A stretch of DNA of 64,000 nucleotides. It comes from Streptomyces lucensis JCM 4490 (GTDB lineage Bacteria > Actinomycetota > Actinomycetes > Streptomycetales > Streptomycetaceae). Where the stretch lies: assembly GCF_014650035.1 (NCBI RefSeq), contig NZ_BMUE01000008.1, forward strand, positions 124,001 through 188,000. The letters are read 5' to 3'. How positions within the stretch are numbered: the first letter of the stretch is position 1; each line of letters opens with the position of its first letter. The notes under the pieces were generated by a model that saw only the letters and a program-made list of their open reading frames with translations, ran no database searches and was not told the DNA's origin. Of the stretch, positions 33,514 to 42,900 are shown in pieces. Made by a program: the position numbers and the translations under genes.

Positions 33514-36500
33514 TTAAGCCTTACGCGCCCCTTCGGCCTCGTCACGGGCTCGAGCCGCGGCTGTGTGATCACCGGCCAGAGCGTGTGCTTCGGCCAGGGT
33601 GTCAAGGCCGACGGCCAGCCACCTGCTGGAGCCGATCTGCCTCCAGAGCACGACGGCGGCCTCGGCGCGCCTGCGGGCCGGTGCCGGACGGCCCACCGCG
33701 AGCTGTGCCTCAGCCAGCGCGTACAGTGTCGCCGCTTCGCCCCAGAGGTTTCCGAACTCACGATAGGTCCAGAGACTTCGGGCCAGCAGGCGACGTCCTT
33801 CCCGGTGCTCGCCCTGCCGGATCAGGACGTCCCCGAGCCAGCACATCGCGTGTGTGGCGCTGAGGCGGTCGCCGAGGTCCTCACTGATCGCGACGGCTCG
33901 CCGGTAGGCGTCGGCGGCGGCCGGGTAGGCGCCGAGCGCGCGATGGCTCTGGCCCAGGCATCGCAATGCCTGGGCCTCCCCGGGCCGGTAGCCCGCGACC
34001 CGGCTGCTCTGCAGGCACTTCGTGAAGCGCGCGATGGCGGCCTCGACACGTCCCAGCTCGAGGTCGATGACGCCGAGGCCGTTGGTCGCGTAGACGAGAC
34101 AGTTGACGTTGCCCGCCGCTTCGGCGAGTTCGGCGGCCTCTTCGAAACGGAGCATGGCGGTGGAGTACTGGCCGAGGAGCCGGTGCACATAGGCCAGCCC
34201 GGCCGTGGCACTGGCCCGGTACGTGGGCCGCTCCCCCTCGGCGAGCAGCAGGGCCTGCTCGAAGTGGTCCACTGCTTCCGGATAGCGGTCGAGGATGGTG
34301 GTGAGTTCGCCGAGGCAGCGGTGGACCATCGCGGCGCTGTGCCGGTCGCCGTTGCTGAGGGCCGCCTTGAGCGCGCGGTTCTGCAGCCGCTCCCAGTCGT
34401 CGAAGTGGCTGCCGACCTGGAAGAGGGTCGTGAGGGCGGTGGCCAGACCGGCGGCGGCTGCGACACCCTCCGTTCCATCCAGAGCCTGTTCCGCTACGTC
34501 GATGAGGAACTGGCGTTCGTCGTTGAACCAGGCGAGGGGATCGGCGAGCAGCTGATCGGTATCGGTCGCAGTCAACCGCCAGGAGGCCAGATCCAGCTGT
34601 GAAATCCCTTGGAAGTCGACGCTGAGGGTGTCCGCGGCGAGATCGGCGAGGTGCAGGCTCGCCCCGAGTAATCGAGTGAGGGCTGCCGTGCGATCCCGCT
34701 CCGGGACGTCCGGCTCCGTGCGCTCCCTTGCGAACAGGCTCACCAGGTCATGCAGTTGATAGCGGATACCGGATGCGTTCACCGAACCGGCCTGCACCAG
34801 GTGCACCTCGACCAGATCGTCCAGGACGGCCTCCGCCTCGGGCAGGGCCGTGTCCAGCAGCGCGGCCAGCGCCCAGGCGGCGAAGCTCGGCCCGGGCAGC
34901 AGGGCGACCATCCCCAGAGCGTGCCGCGTCTCCGCGGACATCTGCTGGTAGGTCAGTTCGAGGCTAGCCCGTACGGCGATGTGGCCGACGGCCAATTCGT
35001 CGAGCTTGCGCTGCTCGTCGGCGAGGGCGTGCGCCACCTTGGCCAGAGGCCAGTGCGGTCGGGCGGCCAAGCGCGCACCGGCGACCCACACCGCCAGGGG
35101 AAGACCACCGCAAGTTTCCACGATGCAACGGGCCGCCCCCGAGTCGGCGTCGGTCCGGTCCCGGCCGAGCATCTCGCGCAGCAGGTCGAGTCCCCTCGCG
35201 GGGTCCAGTACGTCCAGGGAGAGTCGGCGTCCGCACAGTTCCGCCATGGTCGTCCGGCTGGTGATGATGGTGGCACAGCGCACGCCGCTGGGCAGGAGGT
35301 CGCTCACCTGCCAGGCGCTGGCGGCGTTGTCCAGGACGACGAGCGTCTGCCGCCCTGCCAGCAGGGTGCGGTAGAGATGGACGCGGCCGGTCAGCTCCGC
35401 GGGCACGGCACCGCCGGGGATGCCGAGCGCGCGGAGGAAGGTACCGAGGACCGTGAACGGCTCGGCCGGCTCGTCGCCGAAGCCCCGCAGGTCCGCGTGG
35501 AGCTGCCCGTCCGGGAAGCGGGAGGCGAGCAGGTGCCCTGTCCGTATCGCGAAGGCGGTCTTGCCCACTCCGGCGGGGCCGGTGACCAGCAGTGTCGCCG
35601 GGCCGGGCCGTTCTTCGCCGAGCAGCCGGCGAGCCTCCTCCACCTCGTCCTCCCGGCCGACGAAGAGTGACACGTCCGCCGGGAGGAGCCGCGGGACTAG
35701 CTGGCGTGCCATCGGCGGGCCCACGTTCGCCACTGTGCCGCTCTTACCGGACGGTTTTGTGGTGGCGGCCGGTTGCATGGTGCCCGTCGAGTTCGTCGTA
35801 CCCGTCGGGTTCGTGGTGGCAGGTGGTGCAGCGGAGCGGGGCGCGGCGAGCTGCGGGTCGCCGGTGAGGATCCGTTCGTACAGTCGCCGCAGCGCCGCGC
35901 CCGGGTCGACGCCCAGCTCATCGGCGAGGCGTCGCCGAGCACGCTCGTACGCCTCCAGCGCTTCGGCCTGTCGTTCGCACCGGTACAGGGCCAGGATCAG
36001 TTGCCCTATCACCCGTTCGTCGAGCGGATGCGCCTCGGCCCTGGCGGTCAATTCATACACCAGTCCGTCGTGCTGACCCAGCCGCAGCCGCACGTCGACC
36101 AGTTCCAGCTCGGCGGCCAGCCGCTCGCCGTCCAGGAGGTGGCGCTGCGCGTTGAACCACGGCGTGTCCGCCCCGGCGAACGCGCTGCCCCGCCATAGCT
36201 CCAGGGCTTCCCGCAACAGAGCCTCCGCCTGCACGTCGCCGCCCGCCTTCCGGGCCCGGTCGGACAGTTCGCGGAAGCGGTGCGCGTCCACCGCCGAGGG
36301 CTCGATCGCCAGCCGGTAGCCGCCGCCCCGCTCCCGTGTGAGGGCGGTGCCGTCGGCAGCCAGTGCGTGCCGCAGCCTGGAGAGGTATCCGTACAGCTTT
36401 GGGCGGCCGTTCGCCGACTCGGTGTCCCCCCATACCCGGTCCACCAGAGCGTCGGCCGATACCGCCCGGTCGCTATCGACGAGCAGCGCGGCCAGCACCA

Positions 36501-36585
36501 GGCGCTGCATCGCGTGCCCCACGTCGATCGGGGCCCCGTCTCGCCGTGCCTCGATGGTCCCCAGTATGCCGAAGCTTGTGGCCAT
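33514..36585 (-). CDS. AfsR/SARP-family transcriptional regulator with NB-ARC and TPR domains
   Basis: This 1023-residue pleiotropic-type activator has: OmpR-like winged helix (about 1-95); BTAD (about 100-245; HPLDERVIGQLILALYRCER); a low-complexity Thr/Pro/Asn linker (about 250-295); NB-ARC with Walker A GPAGVGKTA, Walker B QTLVVLDNA and GGLPLAVWV; and about ten TPR-type repeats to the end. In AfsR, ATP binding and Ser/Thr phosphorylation switch DNA binding at direct repeats. ATG 36585 has AGGGGG upstream; the 17-codon extension lacks support. The TTA codon at 34671-34669 (codon 639) predicts bldA control. No biosynthetic cluster adjoins it, so its regulon is unknown. Confidence 0.93.
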   Translation of the reverse strand: MATSFGILGTIEARRDGAPIDVGHAMQRLVLAALLVDSDRAVSADALVDRVWGDTESANGRPKLYGYLSRLRHALAADGTALTRERGGGYRLAIEPSAVDAHRFRELSDRARKAGGDVQAEALLREALELWRGSAFAGADTPWFNAQRHLLDGERLAAELELVDVRLRLGQHDGLVYELTARAEAHPLDERVIGQLILALYRCERQAEALEAYERARRRLADELGVDPGAALRRLYERILTGDPQLAAPRSAAPPATTNPTGTTNSTGTMQPAATTKPSGKSGTVANVGPPMARQLVPRLLPADVSLFVGREDEVEEARRLLGEERPGPATLLVTGPAGVGKTAFAIRTGHLLASRFPDGQLHADLRGFGDEPAEPFTVLGTFLRALGIPGGAVPAELTGRVHLYRTLLAGRQTLVVLDNAASAWQVSDLLPSGVRCATIITSRTTMAELCGRRLSLDVLDPARGLDLLREMLGRDRTDADSGAARCIVETCGGLPLAVWVAGARLAARPHWPLAKVAHALADEQRKLDELAVGHIAVRASLELTYQQMSAETRHALGMVALLPGPSFAAWALAALLDTALPEAEAVLDDLVEVHLVQAGSVNASGIRYQLHDLVSLFARERTEPDVPERDRTAALTRLLGASLHLADLAADTLSVDFQGISQLDLASWRLTATDTDQLLADPLAWFNDERQFLIDVAEQALDGTEGVAAAAGLATALTTLFQVGSHFDDWERLQNRALKAALSNGDRHSAAMVHRCLGELTTILDRYPEAVDHFEQALLLAEGERPTYRASATAGLAYVHRLLGQYSTAMLRFEEAAELAEAAGNVNCLVYATNGLGVIDLELGRVEAAIARFTKCLQSSRVAGYRPGEAQALRCLGQSHRALGAYPAAADAYRRAVAISEDLGDRLSATHAMCWLGDVLIRQGEHREGRRLLARSLWTYREFGNLWGEAATLYALAEAQLAVGRPAPARRRAEAAVVLWRQIGSSRWLAVGLDTLAEAHALAGDHTAAARARDEAEGARKA

Positions 36586-37009
36586 CACACCCCCTGCGAC
36601 ACCCGGTCGTCTCTCTCCCCCCACTCTGGGCGCCACCGACCTGTGGTTCCAGGCGGATTCGAGCTTTTCCGAAGGTTCGCCGACGCCGGCACCCCCACCG
36701 TGAATGGCATGTCCCCGGCCGCTCAGCGGCTAGTGGGAAGCAGGGCATCAACCCTTCGACCTAGTCCGTTCGAACGGAGAAGAAGAGATCGGATCGCCCG
36801 GTCACCGAACGTCCGCGCCGTTCGAGATCGCGCGCTGACCTTCAGCAGTATCGGCAGGGCCGTTGCTGAGCAGGTCGGCAAGCGCTACCGCGGCTGCCGT
36901 CACCGGTGGGCTGAGGCCCTCTCAGGTGGTCAGCGCACCTGACCCGTGTCGGACGGTGTTCCGGTCACCGACTCGTGTGGCCGATCCTCACATTCATTGG
37001 AGCTGTTCC
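36586..37009. other. Divergent intergenic region
   Basis: This region separates the SARP start from the EEP gene. I see no gene and no clear SARP-type direct repeats. GGAG at 36999-37002 is the ribosome binding site of the next gene. Confidence 0.45.
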
Positions 37010-37960
37010 ATGCATCTCACACCCACAACCAGCTGGAGCCGGGCTGGTGTTGTCGCGGCCGCCCTGACGGCAATGACGCTGCCCCTGTCGGGCACCGCAA
37101 CGGCAAAGGCCGATCCCGGCCCCCTGCGTGTCCCCGCGCAGGTCAACGTCTTGACCTGGAACATCTGCGGAGGGTCACAGAGCAGCTGTGCGGGGAAGGG
37201 CACCGCGGAGGAGAAGCTCGACCGCGTGATGCAGCGGGTCAACGAGGATTCCACTCTGACTGTCATAGCCCTGCAGGAGGTCTGCAACTACGCGCACGCT
37301 GCCCGACTGCAAGAACGGCTCGGCGACCAGTGGGTCGTCAACTTCCGGGCGGCACCCGTCATGGGGGGTGAGCACGGCCAGCTCAACAGGTGCACCCTCA
37401 AAAATCTGCCGGCCCCCAAGGACCAGCCGGCCGGCGTCCTGGTGGCCATGAAGAAGCTTCCCGGAGCTTCCATCACCGTCGTGGACGAGGACTTCGCCGG
37501 GGTGCCGTACGCCAACGACAAGGACGGCCACCCGACACAGGGCGCAGCCTGCCTGCGGGACTCGGTGAACAAACTCCTGGCTTGCTCATCCCACTTCCCG
37601 TTCTCGGGAGCGGACGCGGAAAAGGGCACGACGTACGACAGCCGCAGCGGCTGCGCCAAGCAGTACGCTGCCCTGGGCACGAAATGGCGGACCCAGGGCT
37701 GGCGGACCGTCCTCGCAGGCGACCTGAACCTCAACGCTCGAGTATGGCCCGAGCGCTTCGTCCTCAGGCCGCTGTACAACGGAGGCAACTTCGAGGGGGA
37801 CCGCCTTGACCGAAGGACTGTTCCCGGCGCGAAGCTGGACTACATCTTCTTCTCCGCCGACAACTGGCAGCGGCGAGGCGCTGCTGTCGACAACTCTGGG
37901 GCCATCAGCAGCGTCAGTGACCACTATCTGCTCAAGGCAACGGTGCGCCCCATCCGATAG
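37010..37960 (+). CDS. Secreted endonuclease/exonuclease/phosphatase (EEP) family protein
   Basis: The 316-residue product has a Sec signal (MHLTPTTSWSRAGVVAAALT, cleavage near ATAKA) followed by a full EEP fold. Active-site motifs are present: VLTWNICGG (Asn), ALQEVC (Glu, metal ligand), AGDLNLN (Asp/Asn pair), KLDYIFF (Asp) and SVSDHYLL (Asp-His general base). Such secreted enzymes act as extracellular DNases, phosphodiesterases or sphingomyelinase-like phosphatases. Six cysteines suggest disulfides. ATG 37010 has GGAG seven bases upstream. Confidence 0.92.
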   Translation: MHLTPTTSWSRAGVVAAALTAMTLPLSGTATAKADPGPLRVPAQVNVLTWNICGGSQSSCAGKGTAEEKLDRVMQRVNEDSTLTVIALQEVCNYAHAARLQERLGDQWVVNFRAAPVMGGEHGQLNRCTLKNLPAPKDQPAGVLVAMKKLPGASITVVDEDFAGVPYANDKDGHPTQGAACLRDSVNKLLACSSHFPFSGADAEKGTTYDSRSGCAKQYAALGTKWRTQGWRTVLAGDLNLNARVWPERFVLRPLYNGGNFEGDRLDRRTVPGAKLDYIFFSADNWQRRGAAVDNSGAISSVSDHYLLKATVRPIR

Positions 37961-38123
37961 CAGGCCTCGCTAGAGCCAGCGAACTGCGCGGAAGGCAACG
38001 GACCGAGCGCGCCTGAACCTGGTCAAGGTCTGTGACCCCCGGTGGGCACGGCAGGACCCGGTACGTGGGCGCGTCCCGTCTGTACGTGCGCGCGGAACGC
38101 TGGCCGGGTCCGATAATGGCGTC

Positions 38124-38825
38124 GTGATCAACAGACGTCTGCGCGTGGTCCTGGCCGAGGACTCCGTTGTTCTGCGTGATGGCATGGTCGAGCTGCTCGG
38201 CGCCCGCGGGTGTGAGGTGGTGGCCACCGCCGGGTCGGCGCCCGGGCTGCTCGCCGCGGTGGTCGAGCACCGGCCCGACGTAGGCGTGGTGGACATCCGG
38301 ATGCCACCCACACAGACTGATGAGGGCATCCGCGCTGCTGTGGAGATCCGCGCGAGGACGCCTGAGGTCGGCATCCTGGTCTTCTCACAGCACGTCGAAA
38401 CCACCTGGGCCTCCCGGTTGCTGGCGGACGGCGCGGCGGGCATCGGGTACCTGCTGAAGGAACGCGTTGCCCGCACTTCCGAGTTCGTGGACGCGCTGTA
38501 TCGGGTCGCCGACGGGGGTACGGCGCTCGACCCGGAGATCGTCACCCAGCTGATGCGTGGTGGACGGCGCAGCCGGGTGGACACTCTGACGCCTCGCGAG
38601 CGCGAGGTGCTGGGGCTGATGGCACAAGGGCACTCCAACCGTTCCATCGCCGCGCTGCTGGTGGTGACGGAGCGGGCGGTGGAGAAACACGTCGCCGCCG
38701 TCTTCAGCAAATTCGGCCTGCGGGCGACGGGCACCGACAACCGCCGGGTGAAGGCGGTCCTCGCCTACCTGGCGGAGAATGGGAGTCAATGGGCCGTCAC
38801 AGACGCATCGGCAACTCGGCGGTGA
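38124..38825 (+). CDS. Response regulator, NarL/LuxR family
   Basis: The product has 233 residues from GTG 38124. Its receiver domain has the acidic pocket LAEDS, phosphoacceptor Asp in VGVVDIRMPP, conserved Ser in LVFSQHV and Lys in YLLKERV. It carries a C-terminal LuxR helix-turn-helix (LTPREREVLGLMAQGHSNRS). Its partner kinase is encoded on the opposite strand: the two genes converge and overlap by 29 bases at their 3' ends (38797-38825), so both stop codons lie inside the other gene. It probably controls the ABC transporter genes linked to the kinase. Confidence 0.94.
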   Translation: MINRRLRVVLAEDSVVLRDGMVELLGARGCEVVATAGSAPGLLAAVVEHRPDVGVVDIRMPPTQTDEGIRAAVEIRARTPEVGILVFSQHVETTWASRLLADGAAGIGYLLKERVARTSEFVDALYRVADGGTALDPEIVTQLMRGGRRSRVDTLTPREREVLGLMAQGHSNRSIAALLVVTERAVEKHVAAVFSKFGLRATGTDNRRVKAVLAYLAENGSQWAVTDASATRR

Positions 38826-40161
38826 CCACGGTCGGTCCGCCGGACGGGCTGTCGATCCGCAAAAGCCCGTCCACCGCGGCGAGCTCGGCCAGGCCCGTCA
38901 GGCCGGTGCCGACGCCGAGTGCTGCACCGCCGCGGCCGTCGTCGCGCACGGACAGGCGGACCCGGCCGTCGGTCGCGCTCGCCTCGAGTTCGGCCGAGTG
39001 GGCACCACTGTGCTTGGCGACGTTGGTGAGCAACTCGGCGGCGCAGAAGTAGAGGGCTCGTTCGACTGCTTGGTTCGGTCGTTCCGGCAGGTCGAGGCGG
39101 ACGGTGACCGGAATTGGCGAGGTGGCGGTGAGCCCTGGCAATGCCTCGCCGAGGCCGCTGTCCAGGGCCACCGGGTGAATGCCGCGAGTGAGCCGTCGCA
39201 GCTCGGTGACGGTGTCGTCGGTCTGGCCGCGGGCGCGTTCCACCAGGGTGCGCAGCCGTGCGAGGTCCGGGCCGGAGGCGGGAGCGAGCGCGTCTTCGGC
39301 CAGCGAGAGAGTGATGGCCAGGGCGACCAGTCGAGCCTGCGTGCCATCGTGCAGGTCACGCTCCAGGCGGCGAAGCTCGTCGGTGTTCTGCGCCAGCAGG
39401 GTGGCGCGGGCGGTCTCCAGCTCCCGGACGCGCCGCTGGGCACGGGCCGGGCCGAGCAGCAGCCGGGCGAGCCGCCGGTTCGCTCCGCTCAGCACCCGTA
39501 CCGCGCCGGGCACTGTGGAAAGGATGACCAGGCCCAGCGGTGTGGAAGCGGCGTCCAGCCAGGTGGCGGGCCGCGGGTCCGGTTCAAGCAGGCGTCCCCA
39601 GAGCGGGAAGCCGATCAGCCAGCCGCAGCCGAGGGGAAGCGCCACCGCGGCGGCGAACCCGAGCACGCCGAGCGGCAAGCGCAGCACCAGATAGAGGAGC
39701 GACCGCCAGGCGATCGGATCGGTCAGCACGACACGACCACGGGCGACCGCGCCCACCGGGCGGGGCAGTCTGGCCGGCGCCTCGACGCGCTGGCCGAGCA
39801 ACCGGCCGACCAGCTGCCGGTGTAGTGCACCGAGACCGCGCGCGCCCATCAACGCGGCGGCCAGGAACGGCAGGCCGAGAACGGTGAGGGAGAGCAGCGT
39901 CCCCGCGTAAAGGACTGCGAGTGCGTAGGCCCCACCGAGCAGCGCGAGCGGCAGCCCGATGACGGCGAAGGCCCATTCGCCGCTCCGGACGGACAGGTAT
40001 CGCCGCTGCTCGGCCGCGGTCGTCCCGCGGATCTGAGGAGGCCCGCCCGAGGCAGGTGACAGCACCGAGCCGGCGGCTGGCGCGCCCGCCGCCGTTTCCC
40101 GGGTGGGCGCCTGTCGGCAGGCCGTACCCTCGGCAGCCGGCCCATCGCCGCGCTCAGTCAC
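38797..40161 (-). CDS. Sensor histidine kinase (HisKA_3 type)
   Basis: The product has 454 residues. A long Pro/Ala N-terminus precedes hydrophobic segments around residues 65-125 and 180-240. Then come the H-box ELRRLERDLHDGTQARLVAL (His) and a HATPase domain (AAELLTNVAKHSGAHSAELE; VRDDGRGGA; GTGLTGLAELA). GTG 40161 overlaps the permease stop, with GGGAGG in the end of that gene, so the kinase is the third member of the ATPase-permease-kinase operon. Such kinases detect cell-wall-active peptides together with the transporter. The phosphotransfer partner is the convergent response regulator. Confidence 0.93.
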   Translation of the reverse strand: MTERGDGPAAEGTACRQAPTRETAAGAPAAGSVLSPASGGPPQIRGTTAAEQRRYLSVRSGEWAFAVIGLPLALLGGAYALAVLYAGTLLSLTVLGLPFLAAALMGARGLGALHRQLVGRLLGQRVEAPARLPRPVGAVARGRVVLTDPIAWRSLLYLVLRLPLGVLGFAAAVALPLGCGWLIGFPLWGRLLEPDPRPATWLDAASTPLGLVILSTVPGAVRVLSGANRRLARLLLGPARAQRRVRELETARATLLAQNTDELRRLERDLHDGTQARLVALAITLSLAEDALAPASGPDLARLRTLVERARGQTDDTVTELRRLTRGIHPVALDSGLGEALPGLTATSPIPVTVRLDLPERPNQAVERALYFCAAELLTNVAKHSGAHSAELEASATDGRVRLSVRDDGRGGAALGVGTGLTGLAELAAVDGLLRIDSPSGGPTVVTAELPMRL

Positions 40162-41524
40162 GGCTACCTCCCACCAGCTCGGCCGCCGGGCCGTGAACCG
40201 CCCACACGCCCGTGGCCAGGATGCCGGGAAGGGTCAGCGCCGTCGCGCCCGCGCCGATCCACCAGCAGGCGGCCACCGGGAGGGACGGCATCGGCGACCC
40301 GCTCACCGCCGTGCTGAACGCCGCCGACGCCGCTCCCGCGACCGCCGCGCCGAGCAGGACCCCCACCGCCGTGGTCAGAACCGCCTCCGCAGTCAGCATG
40401 CGCAGCAGTTGCGACCGGGTCGCGCCGACCAGCCGCAGCAGCGCGAACTCGCGGCGCCGTTCGGCGGTCACGGCGACCAGGGTGTTGACGGTGGAGACGG
40501 CGGCGAAGCAGACGAGCAGCGCCAACTCGGCCTGACGCAGCCAGACATCCGTGGCTGAAGTGACACTGGACGCCGCGGTGCCCGCAGCGTGCTCGGCGGT
40601 ACTTGTCATGATCAGCATGGTGCCCGACAGGCCCACGAGCAGTGCGACCGGCACCACGGCGGACGCCAGTCGCCGCGCGTACCCGCGCAGGTTGGCGTCG
40701 GCAAGCCATCCTGTACCGGGTGCCAGCACCCGTACCGGTGCGCCCAGCGCGGCCACCAGAACACGCGACGCGAGCGGCCCCGCCAGAGCGACCGCGACCA
40801 GCAGCACCAGCGAGCTGAGCAATGCCGCCTGACCCGCCTTGTCCACCTGCTCCGCCGGCCGCGTCGCGGCCAGCCGCAACAGCAGGCCACCTCCCACCAG
40901 CACGCCGATCGCAGCAAGCAGACGCAGCGCGCCCGTCCGCCCGTGCTCGGTCGAACTCGCCGTGAGAGCGGCCGCTGGCGCGATCCGGGAAATGCGCCGC
41001 GCCGCGACGGCCGAGGCCGCCAGTGCGACGGCCAGCGTGACGGCCAGCGCCACCAGCATCGGTATCGGGGTCCCCGGCACCCGCACGCCCGGCGCCGTCA
41101 TTCCCCGCCACTGCAGCTCGGCGAGTAAGCCATGGGCCGCTACGGCGCCGGCGGCCCAGCCCGGCACGGTCACCAACAGCGTGGTCACGACGACCTGGCC
41201 ACGGACCAGACGCCGCGCCTGGCGAGGCGTCGCCGCGATCGTGCGCAGCAAGGCCAGCTCCCGGTGCTGCTGGCGGAGCGCGAACCCCAGCGCATTGACC
41301 ACGACGAAGAATGCGACCAGCACGGCGATCTCACCGAAGGCGGCGGCGACCACCATCAGGCTGGGCCCGGTGGTCGCTTTCCGAGCTGCCGCCGGGGCGG
41401 TGATGTCGGCGGCGAACAGCAAGCCGAACAGCGTCAGCGCGGCGATGGCGAGAAAGAGCGCGACTGCCAGACCGACGAAGGCAACCGCACGGCGGCGCAT
41501 CTGCCCGAGCGCGAGCAGGATCAC
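40154..41524 (-). CDS. FtsX-type ABC transporter permease
   Basis: This 456-residue permease, from GTG 41524, has eight or more hydrophobic segments in two halves. One FtsX domain lies in each half (ALGFALRQQHRELALLRTIA with TPRQARRLVRGQVV; and LVAVTAERRREFALLRLVGA with TRSQLLRML). The repeated RELALLR motif is the typical cytoplasmic contact to the ATPase. MacB/BceB/LolE relatives move lipoproteins, peptides or antibiotics from the outer leaflet. GTG overlaps the ATPase stop (GTGA), showing coupling. It lacks a large extracellular sensing domain like that of BceB. Confidence 0.93.
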   Translation of the reverse strand: MILLALGQMRRRAVAFVGLAVALFLAIAALTLFGLLFAADITAPAAARKATTGPSLMVVAAAFGEIAVLVAFFVVVNALGFALRQQHRELALLRTIAATPRQARRLVRGQVVVTTLLVTVPGWAAGAVAAHGLLAELQWRGMTAPGVRVPGTPIPMLVALAVTLAVALAASAVAARRISRIAPAAALTASSTEHGRTGALRLLAAIGVLVGGGLLLRLAATRPAEQVDKAGQAALLSSLVLLVAVALAGPLASRVLVAALGAPVRVLAPGTGWLADANLRGYARRLASAVVPVALLVGLSGTMLIMTSTAEHAAGTAASSVTSATDVWLRQAELALLVCFAAVSTVNTLVAVTAERRREFALLRLVGATRSQLLRMLTAEAVLTTAVGVLLGAAVAGAASAAFSTAVSGSPMPSLPVAACWWIGAGATALTLPGILATGVWAVHGPAAELVGGSRD

Positions 41525-42282
41525 AGTTCTCTCCCACTCAGCCGACTCAAGCATGCGCCGACCTGGGCGGCAGTGGGCCGGTCGAGCTCATCCACCACAC
41601 CGCCGTCAGCGAGTAGCAGCACCCGGTCCGCGTACCCGGCGGCCACCGGATCGTGGGTCACCATCACGCAGGTCCCACCGTTCTCGTCCACACCGGTGCG
41701 CAGCAGGGCGAGGATCTCGTGGCCGGTGGCCCTGTCGAGCGCGCCGGTCGGCTCGTCGGCGAAGAGCATCGGAGGGCGGGAGACCAGTGCCCGGGCGATG
41801 GCCACCCGCTGCTGCTGCCCACCAGACAGCTGCCCGGGCCGGTGCCGCTCGCGCCCGGCCAGTCCCACCCGGGCGAGCGCGTCGAGCACCCGTACCCGGT
41901 CGGGCCGCTCGCCGGCCAGTCGGCCGGGAAGCTCGACGTTCTGTGCGACCGTCATCGCGGGCATCAGATTGAACGCCTGGAATATGAAACCGACCCGACT
42001 GCGCCGCAGTGCCGCCAACCGCCGCTCGGGCAGCCGGGACACCTCGGTACCGCCCCACCAGACGGAGCCCCGAGTGGGCCGGTCCATCCCCGCCAGGCAG
42101 TGCAGCAAGGTGGTCTTACCGGAGCCCGAAGGCCCCATCACCGCCGTGAACGTCCCGGGCGCAAAGGCCACCGACACCCCGCGCAACGCCCGCACGGCAG
42201 CAGCGCCGCGGCCGTACTCACGATGCAGGTCTTCCGCTCGGACAGTTGTGCCCGTCCCGATATCCGTCGCCGTCTCAGCCAT
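41521..42282 (-). CDS. ABC transporter ATP-binding protein (LolD/MacB/BceA type)
   Basis: The product has 253 residues with Walker A GPSGSGKTT, Q-loop FIFQAFNLMPAMTVAQN, signature LSGGQQQR, Walker B PPMLFADEPTGALD and switch His in MVTHDP. The ADEPTGALD signature is characteristic of the FtsE/LolD/MacB group that works with FtsX-type permeases. It is the first gene of the operon with the permease and the histidine kinase, each joined by overlapping start/stop codons. Confidence 0.96.
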   Translation of the reverse strand: MAETATDIGTGTTVRAEDLHREYGRGAAAVRALRGVSVAFAPGTFTAVMGPSGSGKTTLLHCLAGMDRPTRGSVWWGGTEVSRLPERRLAALRRSRVGFIFQAFNLMPAMTVAQNVELPGRLAGERPDRVRVLDALARVGLAGRERHRPGQLSGGQQQRVAIARALVSRPPMLFADEPTGALDRATGHEILALLRTGVDENGGTCVMVTHDPVAAGYADRVLLLADGGVVDELDRPTAAQVGACLSRLSGREL

Positions 42283-42611
42283 GCCCCCATCCTCGAAGAG
42301 CGGAGGACGGCGATCGATCGTGCCCGCCCCCGAATCGGCAGTTCGGGAAACCGCACCCAGGACGCCGGCCGACGACCGGCCTCAGTACTGGTGGGCTCGC
42401 TTATTCAACTGTCGCCGTCTCCCGAGGAACCCAGCCCGCTGGTGACCGCCTGGGATCGCCAGCGGCGTACAACTCCAGGGATCGTTCATCGCCTTCATCG
42501 ACTACGGCCAGGGGCCCTTCGAGTCCGCTGATGGATCCCTTCGGTGAGCGAGGAACTACCCAGAGGCGGCGTCGAGCTGTCACCCGACGAGGTCGAAGCC
42601 CTCCCCCAGGT

Positions 42612-42745
42612 GTCATCTTGCTGGACCCGAGTGAGGTCGCGCAGCGGTCGGCCGGGATCAGCACGCCCTGGTACGTGGCCGCAGGCTGGGCGCTGGACTT
42701 GTTCAGCGGCACGCAGACGCGGTCCACTCCTTCGGTCCGCTTGGC
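42612..42745 (+). pseudogene. Nucleotidyltransferase-like fragment
   Basis: One frame reads GVILLDPSEVAQRSAGISTP then WYVAAGWALDLFSGTQTRS. The block PWYVAAGWALDLFxGxQTR is the start of an aminoglycoside-adenylyltransferase-like (minimal nucleotidyltransferase) domain, where it is normally followed by the catalytic HxDLE motif; that motif is lost here. A related upstream piece (VELSPDEVEALPQ) is in another frame. Elsewhere 42283-42900 contains nothing recognisable. Confidence 0.5.
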
Positions 42746-42900
42746 GCCCCGATGGGGTACCGCTGACTCCCCCGTCCGCTGCCTGATGGGCTGCCCGGCT
42801 GCGTGCTCAGGGCGTGTCCCCTCAGGACATCGCCGACAGGGCCGGTCTGCGCGTGGCCCTGGCGCGCAGCCGTTTCTGCGGGCCAGGGCAGCTGTCGTGG

